NCBI GenBank assembly: GCA_905250025.1
Contig: CAJNOJ010000033.1
Span: forward strand, 434,001 to 498,000
DNA length: 64,000 nucleotides
Direction of reading: 5' to 3'
Source of the DNA: Adineta ricciae
Taxonomy: Eukaryota > Rotifera > Eurotatoria > Adinetida > Adinetidae
The position numbers and the translations under genes were made by a program. The notes under the pieces are model-generated. The model searched no databases. It was not told the DNA's origin and saw nothing but the letters and a program-made list of their open reading frames with translations. Positions 1-11,789 of this stretch are shown here, one piece after another. Numbering within the stretch: the first letter of the stretch is position 1; every line of letters starts with the position of its first letter.

Positions 1-58
1 CAGTCAAAATCTTCTTTTCATTTTCAGTTCATTTTTAGTTTATACAACATTTTTCTAG

Positions 59-657
59 CCGCAAAGAATGCCGGAGTAAAACGAATGATTTATGCTAGTT
101 CGATTCATGCTATAACCGGTTATCCAAAAGATGTACAAGCAAAGACAACTGAACCACCAAATCCTGGAGATCTTTACGGTGTAACGAAATGTTTTGGCGA
201 AGCACTCTGCTGTTACATGGGCGAGAAAGAAGGTGTACCATCAATTGCGATTCGTATCGGAGCATTTCAAGAGCATGCAGCGGCGCAGAGTAAAGATGCA
301 ATCAATATGATGGATGCATGGATATCTCAACGAGATTGTGTTCAATTACTGGAACGTTGTATTGATGCTCCCGAAGATCTCAAGTTTGCAATTGTTCATG
401 GTTTATCAAGGAATACATTCAATCGAATGGATATCGATTCAACCCGGCGACTTCTAGGATACGATCCACAAGATAACTTTTTTGAAGAATCAGAAGCATT
501 TAGAAAACTAAACATGACTGATGAATTAGCTGGACATAATGTTAAGTATGTGAAGTACTGTTTTTACTCTGTGAAATGAATTGATGTTCTTCTTTGCAGG
601 GATGATCGACAGAAATCTGGTTTACGAGATAAATCACCAGAAGATAAGAAGAAATGA
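59..657 (+). CDS. NAD-dependent epimerase/dehydratase (extended SDR), uronate dehydrogenase-like, 3' part
   Basis: The 3' end of an extended short-chain dehydrogenase. The first exon in the window follows an acceptor (ttttctag) at 58 and runs 59-545. A 54-base intron with donor gtatgt ends at 599, and the last exon is 600-657 (stop 655-657). An alternative donor at 541 gives an immediate stop, so 546 was preferred. Visible motifs are the strand before the catalytic Ser (RMIYASS), the catalytic Tyr-Lys pair in LYGVTK, and a C-terminal segment resembling bacterial uronate dehydrogenases (AIVHGLSRNTF, LLGYDPQD). The Rossmann glycine-rich half lies upstream of the window. Members of the group oxidise or epimerise sugars with NAD(P); the substrate cannot be told here. 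The best resemblance I recognise is to bacterial proteins, so horizontal origin is possible, but this copy has at least two introns. Confidence 0.8.
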
Positions 658-1455
658 ATGTTTTTTTTTAAAACTACAATCAATCTATTCCCGCATGCGT
701 GAGATAAGTAGTCAATTTTATAATCAAGCCGTTTTGTGCCAATGAATTTATTCCAGCCAAGTGAATGTTGTTATACTGTAGTCAAATATTTTTTTATTAT
801 TGTCGGTTTTTTACTACAATAAATCAAAGTAATGATACCTCAGAGTGAAAACAGTTCTCCATATTTCGAAAGCATCAATCGTTTTCAATATGTATGTGAT
901 AGAAGAATATGTAGATATCATTGAGCCACATAAGTTTGTAATACGATCAATTGGACAGCAATGTATTTGGAAGAGTTTGTAAACAGAATGGAATTTCTGA
1001 TTAAAGAGCAAGGCTTGTACAGTTTATTTACATCTCCCCTTTCTTTACTTTCTTGATCAAAGTGTACGTATCTATCGAGTAGAATAAATAGACAACGAAG
1101 TATAAAGATGATATATAATATAGACTCCTTTGAAGATGCTATTAATTGTAAGAGATATAGATTCTGCATTGTTATTGTGATTCCTCAGTTGTTTATGTCA
1201 ATGATTGTTTGATCATTACAGCAATGTATTCTATTCTTTTTAATTAAAGAATGATTTGATTTGGGATCGAGACTAGATGTGCTTTTTTCGAATCGTATGA
1301 CGGACGGCATATTAGTGTATTGATGATAGAATTTCCATGCTTCGCGTCGTATATGATTCATCGGATCAACACATGGTTACAGAATGAAAGAAAAAGAAGA
1401 TAAACAAAAGAACAGTAAGAAGAATAGTTGTAAAAATAAGAAAAAAAAGGAAACT
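658..1455. other. Intergenic, no gene seen
   Basis: About 800 AT-rich bases between the SDR stop and the tRNA. Short open frames on the minus strand (814-1169) show no family resemblance and no coherent splice structure. Nothing supportable was found. Confidence 0.6.
1441..1448 (-). terminator. Pol III terminator of tRNA-Ile
   Basis: Eight A on the plus strand (T8 on the transcribed strand) start seven bases beyond the tRNA 3' end, the usual place for RNA polymerase III termination. Confidence 0.8.
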
Positions 1456-1529
1456 TGGTCCCTATGAGGATCGAACTCATGACCTCCGCGTTATTAGCAC
1501 GGCGCTCTAACCGGCTGAGCTAAGGGACC
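1456..1529 (-). tRNA. tRNA-Ile (anticodon AAU)
   Basis: Read on the minus strand, a complete 74-nt cloverleaf: acceptor stem GGTCCCT pairing with AGGGACC, discriminator A, D-arm GCTC...GAGC with an AGCCGGTT loop, anticodon stem CCGTG/CGCGG with loop CTAATAA (anticodon AAT), and T-arm with TTCGATC. CCA is not encoded and there is no intron. A run of eight T on the transcribed strand (plus positions 1441-1448) follows within 15 bases and serves as the Pol III terminator. Internal A-box (TAGCTCAGCCGG) and B-box (GTTCGATCC) promoters are present. Confidence 0.96.
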
Positions 1530-1898
1530 ACGTTTTCTTTCAATCGCGAAACTACATATCTATCTTCATCAAAACCATGCATAAGCGTAAGGTTTATCCA
1601 GAAAGGATGTTTTATACACATTTGTCAGCACGACCACCAAACCTCATAGTACATCTGTTTAATATGTAATCACCTAAAATAGTGTGTTATTCAAGTTCGA
1701 TTGTATAAATATGGCTGCATCAGAATGTTATTTTCCTATAAATAGCTGTTTTTACTTGTTACACTCCCTGTGTGTGAGATCTAACCTTTTTCTATCTTTG
1801 AAATTTTATATCGGTATGATGATCTTTATTGCAAATAGAATAAAAATTTATATCCTATAGACAAACATGTACAGAGATTTGATCGAAAAGGAATTCAA
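1530..1898. other. Intergenic between tRNA and HDHD5, with likely HDHD5 poly(A) signal
   Basis: A stretch of 369 bases without a gene. A minus-strand AATAAA (plus-strand tttatt, 1825-1830) lies about 70 bases past the HDHD5 stop and is the likely polyadenylation signal. Nothing else was identified. Confidence 0.5.
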
Positions 1899-3403
1899 CT
1901 ACTCTGATAATCGTTGTTCTTTGGCGAGAACGTATTTGACACCTTCGAGAACATCTGTTTGAATGGTTGTTGGCATTTTCCACGGTTCTGTTTCGGGGTG
2001 TGGTTGTTTACTTGGATCGTACACTCCAGTACAAACCAAAATTGATTCACATGCTCTTGCGCTGAAATAATTCGTATCTCGCATCAGATCATATCCACTA
2101 ATACTCTTTCTATTATTGCTATCTTGTTGTAATAAACAATTGTACATGTTGGCGCCAACGATATCAACGTCGGGATTGTCACTGTAAAGAGAAGACACCG
2201 GTAGTCCTTTGATCTTTTGATTTTGCTCTTATATGACTTACCCAAAAAAATAGATGTGATCAATTGTCGACTGTTCATTTGCCAATGCTAATTTATTAGC
2301 AATCATTTCAGCATATTGAAACGAGATTTCAAATGGTTTACCAACAAATGCCGTGTATTTCAGTTCTCTTCCACTAAGATTCTATTGGAAACAGAGAATG
2401 ACATATATTAGACTGAGTGACTGATTTTCGTCTAAATCAATGATTTACTTTGTACAATGCTTCTAAGCATGTGAGAAAAGCTCCGTGTCCGAAGCGCGGC
2501 AAATCAGCAGCAGCTTTGAAAATGAGATCTCGATTACATGCAATAACTGGTATATGATCTCGATCATGTCCTGCGTCATCTGGAACACTAGCTGGATTTC
2601 CATCTGTTAGGAGAAGATCGGTAATGACTTGTAAAGAGCTCTCCCAATTGATTGGTTCACCAAGTAAAACAATAGCTATAATAAAACATTTGATCATTCA
2701 ATATTGATTCTAGTAAGAAAAATCACACTCACCATCAATTGGGCGAAAATTTTCATCACGAACAAGTCCTTTGCTTTGCATGACTTCATTCTTTGAAAGA
2801 AAAAGTGTATACGTATTCAAACATTTCCGCTTTCGACATACTAATTTCGCTCGATTCATATGGTTAACCATATCCAATTCTGGAAATGCATCACAAACCT
2901 CTTTAATCGTTGTGATACTTTTGAAGCCAAGCCTAAAAAATCGATAAAATAAGAACCATCTTTATCTAAACTCGCATATTGTACATACATTCGACCAATC
3001 TCTTCGATAGGACCTTGTCCAGATATGAGAACATGTTTGTTATGATATTCTGTTAAAGTGCGCATTGGTGTTTGAGCTAAAACAACTTGTTCCGGATTGA
3101 TCTACACATTTCAAAGAGATGTATTTTTCTCAGAAACATCATCTGACATAAACGTACAGTAATGCCAAGCATGGATGATAATTGTTTAGCTTTGTCTGAT
3201 TCAAGTACACAAGTGTTAGACAAAAAGACAACAGGTATTTTCATCTGCATTAAAGTATGAATAGCTGGTTTAGCTGTCGCGATGAAATTCGGACCTTTGG
3301 TGATTACACCGTCGATATCAAAAATACAAGCAAAGTTTGGCTACGAATGAGAACTGAGAATATTTTCTTGGTTTTCCCAATCAATGCTACTTACTAGTAT
3401 CAT
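1899..3403 (-). CDS. HDHD5: HAD-superfamily hydrolase, HDHD5/CECR5 family
   Basis: Seven coding exons on the minus strand: 3395-3403, 3158-3340, 2989-3101, 2733-2932, 2449-2675, 2242-2381 and 1899-2181. They give 384 residues with all phases agreeing. The first exon encodes only three residues (MIL). HAD motif I is FDIDG (Asp11, Asp13). Family-diagnostic stretches follow: SGQGP near residue 100, LLGEPINWE, PRFGHGAFL, VGKPFE and motif IV GDNPDVD (from residue 291). The order matches animal HDHD5/CECR5, a mitochondrial HAD protein of unknown physiological substrate. No clear mitochondrial presequence is visible in this model, because the family motif starts at residue 8; a missed upstream start is possible. 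It reads away from glycogen phosphorylase across a 1.7-kb gap. Confidence 0.9.
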
Positions 3404-5087
3404 GATGTATGCTCTCTTCTTATTGAAGTAAAAGAGTTAGTACTGATGTAGACAAAATTCAATGATCAAAGTTCTGTTCGACGGCGAGGATTTATCTCTA
3501 TTTATAGATCTGGCATAACATTTCATTGTCATACATTCATCAATAGTTGCATGCGCTGCCTGAATGATGTTTGTGCAAAAAATAGCTTTCATAAAGGCCA
3601 CAAGGCGAAAGTTCAGCTTTTGGTAATTTCTTTACTGTTCTCCAACAATATGTAGGCCGCGCATATATTAGCAACGTCACTCCTTCCTTTCCTTTTGATC
3701 ATGCGTTCTGCGCGTGTCAGTAGCCAAAGCGCAAACTAGTCTGATGAGAGATTCATTGATTTAGAAGTTGCAAGTTTCTTCATCGTCCACACATTCTGTG
3801 CATGATCAATTGACATCTACCAATCGGAGATATTTCTTGCGGTGAAAAGTACATTTTTCATGACTTTATCGAATGTGTCATTGAAAAGATGAAAATACCT
3901 CGACACTGTTCTTTGTTTTCTTCACCTTTCTGCAAGTGTTGATTCGTACAAACATAACATTTTCGAGAAAAGTACTCCAAAATCATCTGGTGCACCAATG
4001 CGGTTATTCTCATAAGCTAGAATTCTCTGTAGAGTACAGAGATATTGTTATTCCATCTTGAGAAATACATAACTCCTAGTGTGTACTAGTGAAACTGACT
4101 TTGTAAGCAAAACAGGAAGAGTTCTTCTGTTTTTACTATATCTGAAAAACACAAGAAATCGGTTTTCATCAACGAGGCTAATGAAAATGACTTTTATATC
4201 GGATCATTCGCAAAAATCATTACACAGACAATAACTAAACATCATTATAAGAATTCATATATTAATCTCAGTTTAACAAATGACTAATGCACAACGAGGT
4301 AGAAAATGGTTACCAGGCGCACCTAACAAGTGTATGAAACTTTTTATTTTGCATTATTCTGTCAAACAGAAAAAGACTATTTTTGAATGCGCAAAATCAC
4401 AACTATTAGTCAGGTAAGTATCTGTACTCGCATTCAATAAGTACAATGATTGAGTACTTCAAACTCGAAGACAAACCACTAATAGATACATTTCCATACA
4501 AATGATTGTCGCGTTTATCTCGACATTTTATACCGTTTTAATCGTAGTTAGCTATTGACACACCTCAGAATGTACCAATGATTTCTTTTGTACTGAGGGT
4601 CCACAGAGGAGAGCATGCAAATGTACTCGATAACTTTGACACTTTCTAGCTGTTGATCTTGGATACCTTCCGTCTGCTGAAGAAAAAACGATTAAATTTT
4701 GCGAAATGCTGATAGTGCTACGAAAGTTTCACAAACAAATTATTATCGCTGAGCGCTTCGATTGATCAGAAGAGAGCCGATGATTCATTTCTTTCGTTCT
4801 TCGCGTATTTATCCTTAGTTGGTATTTTCAATGACGCACATTTTCTTTTTTTTTTCTTTCGGACTATAGTTTACCTCGTCTATCTGTTTTCTTCAGGCAA
4901 GTTATACTTTGCTGGTTAGAAAATAGCAACGTACAGTAGTGCCGTCAACAATAAAGGAAAAGAAAAAAAAGACATCGGCGAAGAAAAAAGTGCAACGAGT
5001 CGACGATTTCATTTGATTTCATTTCTCTTTCGTACTTCTTACATACAATCTCGTGTACAGTAACGCGTGACTTGATTTAATTTCATC
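3404..5087. other. Intergenic between divergent HDHD5 and glycogen phosphorylase
   Basis: About 1.7 kb with no open frame of note. It must hold the promoters of both flanking genes, which point away from each other. A pyrimidine tract (4841-4860) and AT-rich stretches are visible, but no confident TATA box, repeat or RNA gene could be assigned. Confidence 0.5.
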
Positions 5088-8000
5088 ATGGAACAAGTGG
5101 TTCGTAGACCTATTTTGCCGAACCTACGCGAGAATTAATTGTCGTGATGTTTTAGAAATCGGCGATCAAAACAGTTACTGAAAGTATCAGTGATCTAGCT
5201 GTTAAAAAAGATGAAAAAAAGGTGGAACAAAACAAGTCAGCACCGACGAAAAAGACTGTACCAGCCGGTACATCAGTATCCAAACAAAAAGGTTCAAAAC
5301 AAATCAGTATTCGCGGTATTCCAATGGTAAAACTTCCTCAACTGATTTATTTCTTTGTCAGAGAAAAAAAGCACATTTGTTTTTCAGCTAGAAAATGTCC
5401 AAGCCGTGAAGAAAACTTTCAATCGTCATTTACATTTTACTGTTGTAAAAGATCGTGACGTTGCGACTGAACGCGATTATTATAGCTCGCTGGCTTATAC
5501 AGGTTTGTTTCGAAACGAAAACGTAAACATGCAACATATGATATCTGACTTGTTCTTTTTCTTTTTAGTTCGCGATCATCTGATTGGTCGCTGGATCCGC
5601 ACGCATCAGCATCATTTTGAAACTGATGGCAAAGTAATTCTTCTTGTCAACAAGAATTTATCACGAACCATCATGTTTTATTTAGCGTGTTTACTATCTT
5701 TCAATGGAATTTTACATGGGACGAACATTATCAAATTGCATGATCAATTTAGGCATTGAAAATGATGTTGATGAAGCTCTCTATGAAATGGGTTTGAATA
5801 TTGAAGAACTAGAAGAACTGGAAATGGATGCTGCACTCGGAAACGGTGGTCTCGGTAACTAATTCTATTTTTTAGAGAAAATTTTGGTTTTAATTCATCC
5901 TTTTATTTCAGGTCGATTAGCTGCTTGCTTTCTTGACAGCATGGCAACCTTAGGTCTTCCATCGTATGGATACGGTCTTCGATATGACTATGGTATTGTT
6001 CTGAAATAGATTTGTCGCATAAAATTGACGATCTATTTTTAGGAATTTTCACTCAAAAGATTGAAGATGGTTCGCAAATGGAATATCCCGATGATTGGTT
6101 ACGATATGGCAATCCATGGGAAATTTCTCGACCTGAATTTCTTGTACCTGTACAATTCTACGGCAAAGTGGTTGAAGAAAATGGAAAGAAGAAATGGACT
6201 GAGACCGAAATCATTCAAGCTATGCCATTTGATACACCAGTGAGGAATTGACTTTCATGGCTAATCAAAAATACACATTTGATCTCTACTTGAATTGCCT
6301 CTAGATACCTGGTTTCAATAACAATGTTGTCAACACACTTCGATTATGGTCAGCTAAAGCACCAGGCAAATTCAATTTTCAACTGTTCAATGCCGGTGAT
6401 TACATTCGTGCTGTTGCTGAACAAGTAAAAATTGAAATTACAATTCTGTTTTTCATAAAATATTTTCATACTTTATCGTAGAGTTTAACTGAAAATATCA
6501 CACGTGTTCTTTATCCAAACGACAATGTATGTGACTTGAATAAAATCATCGATTGTCATCGCAGATCTACCGTTTTTGTTCTAGTTTGATGAAGGAAAAA
6601 TTCTTCGATTGAAGCAAGAATACTTTTTAGTATCCGCATCTTTACAAGATATTCTTCGTCGTTATAAACATTCCAAGGCTTATTCGAACACCAGCAAACC
6701 AGTTGATTTCACACGTTTTCCAGAAAAAGCTGCTGTTCAATTGAATGATACACATCCAGCACTATCGGTCGCAGAACTCATGCGTCTATTGATCGATGAA
6801 GAAGATTTAACCTGGGATCAAGCATTCGACATCACAAAGAAAACAATTGCCTACACCAATCATACATTGTTACCTGAGGCACTTGAACGTTGGCCAATCG
6901 ATATGTTCCAAAAACTGCTGCCACGACACTTAGAAATCATCACGGAAATCAATTTACACCATTTAGATGTAAGTGGCAACGAAATCAGCTTGCAACCCTC
7001 TATACTGTGATTTGCAGCTCGTACGACAAAAATGGCCTGGTGATGAAGAACGATTGAAACGCATGTCCGTCGTCGAAGATGAACATAAAGTAAGAATGAC
7101 GAACGAATGGCAATGTTTTCTCAAATTTACTTGTTGTAGGTTGTCAATATGGGTTACTTATCGATTGTTGGTTCACATGCTATCAATGGTGTTGCGAAAT
7201 TACACAGTGATTTATTGAAGGCAACCTTGTAAGTTTGAATCATTTCAAAGAAATCCATCAAAGATGTCGAGTCTGTTCGAATAGATTCAAGGATTTTTAT
7301 GAATTAAATCCTGAGAAATTTCAAAACAAAACCAATGGTATTACACCGCGTCGTTGGATGCTTTTATGTAATCCAGACCTATCGGATGTGATTGCAAGTA
7401 AGATCGGCGAAAGTTGGATAACAAATTTATCTCAATTATCACAATTACGTAATTATGTCAACGACGAACAATTCGTTCGAGATGTCCAACGTGTCAAACT
7501 CGTAAAGAATTCAATTCTCTTCCAGGAAAACAACTAATCCTTGTATTCGTCTTGTAGGAAAATAAACAACGACTCGTTGATATGTTTAAAACTGAATACG
7601 GCGTTAACGTCAACCCAACATCGATGTTCGATGTGCAAATCAAACGTATTCACGAATACAAACGACAGTTATTAAACTGTCTTCATGTCATTACACTCTA
7701 TAACCGTATCAAAGATAATCCAAGCAAAGAAACTGTTCCACGTACAGTTATTTTCGGCGGAAAAGTCAGTCAACGAAAAGCAAAATAAGTTCTAATCTAT
7801 GATTTCTTTCTGTGTACTTTCAGGCTGCACCTGGTTATCTAACTGCCAAATTAAGTAAGTTGACTTATAAGGATTATTTGTTCATTTTCCAACTTGAAAT
7901 GTAGTCATTAAATTGATTTGCAATGTCGGACGTACAATTAACAATGATCCTGCAATTGGTGACCGACTTAAAGTCATCTTTCTCGAAAACTATCGTGTTA

Positions 8001-8854
8001 GTCTTGGTATGTAGACAATAATAGTTCGACGACCATCTCAAGAATTCACTTGGTTTTCTAGCCGAAAAGATCATTCCAGCTATTGACTTATCGGAACAAA
8101 TCTCATTGGCTGGTTTAGAAGCATCGGGTACCGGTAACATGAAAATGATGTTGAACGGTGCATTGACTATTGGTACATTGGATGGTGCCAATGTGGAAAT
8201 GGATGAAGAAGTTGGACGTGATAATATCTTTATTTTTGGTATGACAGTCGAAGATGTCGATGCACTTCGTAAGAAAGGGTAAGAGAAACGAACGACTAAA
8301 CACATAGGTTTCACGTGTTGTCCTTCGCAGATATAAATCGAAAGAATTTTATGAACGCGAGCCTGAACTAAAACGAGCATTAGATCAAATTCGTGACGGA
8401 TTATTTTCACCCGAAGATCCAAATCTATTTGCTGATATCATCAAACATCTACTCGAATGGAACGATCAGTAAGTTTCAACTTTGAATTACAACGTCATTA
8501 TCGTTGTACATTCTCTTCTAGTTATATGCTACTTGCTGATTATGCAGAATACGTCAAAGCTCAAGAACGTGTCGATCAATTGTATAAAGTAAATTTCGAC
8601 GAAAGATTCGCAATGAATTTCATTTATCTTCCATGTAGAATCCAACAGAATGGACGAAAAAATGTATATTGAACATTGCAGCATCTGGAAAATTTTCGTC
8701 TGATCGAACAATCGCTGAATATGCAAAAGAGATTTGGGGTGTAACACCATCAGATAAGAAATTGCCCTCTCCAGAAGAAGGTCGTCCAGGCATGAAAGAC
8801 GAAGGTGAAAAAATCGAACCTACACAACCACACGTACGCCGACAAGATTATTAA
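5088..8854 (+). CDS. PYG: Glycogen phosphorylase
   Basis: Twenty coding exons: 5088-5096, 5156-5326, 5388-5502, 5569-5633, 5686-5854, 5912-5992, 6043-6239, 6305-6424, 6482-6526, 6585-6968, 7018-7089, 7140-7228, 7285-7501, 7558-7764, 7824-7854, 7905-8006, 8062-8278, 8331-8468, 8522-8588 and 8639-8854. They give 903 residues against about 840 in vertebrates. The enzyme releases glucose-1-phosphate from glycogen using pyridoxal phosphate. The regulatory phosphorylation site is kept (KQISIRG, Ser54, equal to Ser14 of the muscle enzyme), so control by phosphorylase kinase is likely. The PLP lysine lies in GTGNMK (about Lys719). Other hallmarks are [33 protein letters not shown] and [10 protein letters not shown]. 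The extra length is a Lys/Ser-rich N-terminal extension of about 40 residues and a C-terminal tail. Almost all introns are 45-65 bases. A poly(A) signal lies at 8870-8875. Confidence 0.97.
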
Positions 8855-9080
8855 AATCATACGACAAAAAATAAATAAAAACTATATCTCAGAATGATTA
8901 TCCGCGCATTTTATTTCCTCTTTTTCTATTTCTTATTGTGTATGAACTCGTCGTTTTATTTTATAAACAAGCATTCAATGACAAAGTCTTTTTTTTTATT
9001 GTTTCTGTTCTGTATTCTTTAATGTTAAGCTTTAGAAAAATATAACTGAAAGAGAAAACGATAGCAGAAAGCGCTTGTTC

Positions 9081-10515
9081 ATGTGGATATTTGGATACGG
9101 TTCGATCGTATGGAAGCCGGATTTTCGATTCATCAATCGAATTGAAGGACATCTCAAGGGCGTCATTCGACGATTTTGGCAACTATCAGAAGATCATCGT
9201 GGCGTACCAGGACAAGTAATTGAACATTGATTGACAACTCAGCTCTGACCTGTTTCATTTTAGCCAGGACGAGTGGTGACATTGATTGCAACCGGGAATC
9301 AAGCTGTAAGTTAAATATACTTTTTTGACTAAGGAAAAGTTCATCGTGTAGTATTCGGTAAACATTTCGAGAACAGATAAACATGACAGAATTATTTTAC
9401 ATTCTAACCTTGAACTGTCAACAGGCGTTATCTTGATTAATCGGCTAATGAAAACCTTTTTCTTTAGTAAGAAAGTATGAAAACAGGTTTCCTTTTTTCG
9501 TTCTTATCCCGATTCCCGTTGGTTACGGATTGTTGAATCTTGTAGTTCGACGTGAAAGGTTCATCGGGTCGATGATCACTGTTTAAATTACCCGTTGGAA
9601 AATATGTTTTTTGTTTTCAACCAGGGTTTAGAATCATATTGTGAGCACTAATTATCTTATTGCATCTGTATTCGTCCACGTTGGAGTCTACTTAAACAGC
9701 AGGATTTCTATTCTTTTCCACTCGGATGAAGATGTCGTCGGTTCAAACGACAGAATCCAATGAATATTTTAGTTTTTGAGCAATGAATCGGTTCTAGTTT
9801 TTGACAGTGATCGGTAATGGTATATATTTGCATATAGATGACGAGCTAAACGGTACGAAGATTGTTCTATTGTTCGCGAAAAGCCATTCGAGAGATGATT
9901 ATACGAACACATTTATCCTTACAATTAACTCGAAGAAATTCGATTCGGTCGACATAGGAGACTGCGCTGTAAAAATCAAATTCTAATTAAATAAGCATGA
10001 CAAACATAAATACGTCATTGGAGATTATATTTAATATCGTCTATGGAATTACATAACAGCTGAGATGAGGATTTGTCTTTGACATTGCTAAACGGCATCT
10101 CTACATGTTGCTTTTATATATCCTTTAGGATTGTGTTTACGGTGCGGCATATGAAATCTCTAATGAAGATGAAGCTAGTGTTCGACATGTACTTGATGTT
10201 CGTGAAAAAGATGGTTATACAATAGTCGAAACAGTATTCTATCCGAATAGTAGTGCTGAACAAGAAAGAGCTTGTTATACCTATATGGCTCAATCTAATA
10301 ATCCATTTTGGGGTGGCGATGCACCGCTTGATCAGATTGCACAACAAATCGCACGAGCACATGGGCCAAGTGGATCGAATCGTGAATATCTATTCAAATT
10401 AGCGGATGCCATACGAATTATCACACCAGTTCCTGACGAACATTTGTTTACATTGGATCAACTTGTCAAGGATATCATAGCGAAAGATGAGCAACTTAAC
10501 AGCAAAAAACTATAA
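9081..10515 (+). CDS. CHAC2: Glutathione-specific gamma-glutamylcyclotransferase (ChaC2-like)
   Basis: Three coding exons, 9081-9215, 9264-9305 and 10129-10515, give 187 residues, the length of animal ChaC2 (about 184). ChaC enzymes cleave glutathione to 5-oxoproline and Cys-Gly in the cytosol. The N-terminal substrate loop (FGYGSIVWK, residues 4-12), RRFWQ, DHRGVPG, PGRVVTL and the catalytic Glu region LDVREKDGY (Glu85) are all present, followed by [10 protein letters not shown]. The second intron (9306-10128, 823 bases) is by far the largest in a gene of this size here; it contains no recognisable gene or repeat. The gene starts 226 bases after the phosphorylase stop on the same strand. Confidence 0.95.
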
Positions 10516-11789
10516 GCAAAGAGTGTGCTGTCGGTTTTTGTCTTATAATAATACTTTTAATAACAATATAAACATCTCTTCTTTCCTTGTCAATATCATA
10601 TTAAAAAAGATGCATTTGTTCAAAGAAATTAATGAAGAAAAGCTACTGAGGATCTAAAAAGAAGATAATGATGAGAGCGAAGCGGGCGAGCACGAGAAGA
10701 AAAGCTGACATAATAGATTTTACGATGCGTATTTAACTCTTACTTGAAGTAAAGATATACGTTGAGTCGTCAACAGACAGCTAGAGATTTATGAATAAAA
10801 AGAAGCTAAAAATTATTATCATTATCGTTATTATCCTTTCAAAAGAGAAAAACGACGAAGGAGAAGAGAAAAAGGAAAAAGCTTAAAGACGACGACGTAA
10901 TGGAAGTGAAGGAAACAGCACGATACTGAAAAGGAGAGATGAGCGTTCGCTACAACAGCTCGACATTTCATCCTTACGTTAAATTACCATAATTGTATAT
11001 CAAACTACAAAACAGTATATCAACGGTAGGCAGGTAACTATTCGTTAACGCATTTGTCAACAAAAGGTCATCATCGTCCGCTTTCATCTACCTTCAAAGA
11101 TAAATATTTGTCAAACTGATTACTCATTAGGATAATTACGATTGTAGCTAACTCTGTTCCGATTAACACACGCTATTTTGAAATTAATTTGATTGACAAG
11201 CATCATATTTTGTCTATTTATTTAGATTTCGACCGATATGACTTATCAATTTAGACCGGCTTATTCGGGGTAAGCAAGAACGAACAGTGAATTATTATTT
11301 TCTTCGCGTATAAGAAGATTTGTTGAAACACTATTGATAGTTGGACTATATAAAACTAATACGATAGTATATATTTGTTGAACTACCGTCATCATTTGAC
11401 AAACAGAAAGATTTTCTTCACAGTTTGCTTTTGTTCTTCATGGAAAATCAAAATCGAACCTTACGCAAAGCATATTCATCAGCGTTTTATAGGTAGGTGT
11501 GCTTAAATATCGGTTTAACACTTGTTACACATCGGTAGACTCAGTATGAATATGATTTATCGGAATTATTGTAATGATATGTTCTGCGGGTGTAAATAGG
11601 GAAATTAAAATGAGAAAAAAGAACTAGTAGAAGAGAATAGGGCTATGATTATCGTTAATCAGCAACAGCATGTTCATGTTGATTTAAGAAATTTTTCTGA
11701 TTATTTGAAAAAAAATGCCATCAACGTTAGGTGCGTCGCGACGTCTGACAACTCCTGCAAGATGTGAAAGGTAAAAAGAGGAGTTTTTT
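10516..11789. other. Intergenic between convergent CHAC2 and DUF4127 genes
   Basis: About 1.27 kb between two genes whose 3' ends face each other. It is AT-rich with purine-rich runs (10850-10940). No open frame, RNA gene or mobile-element remnant could be supported. Confidence 0.5.
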
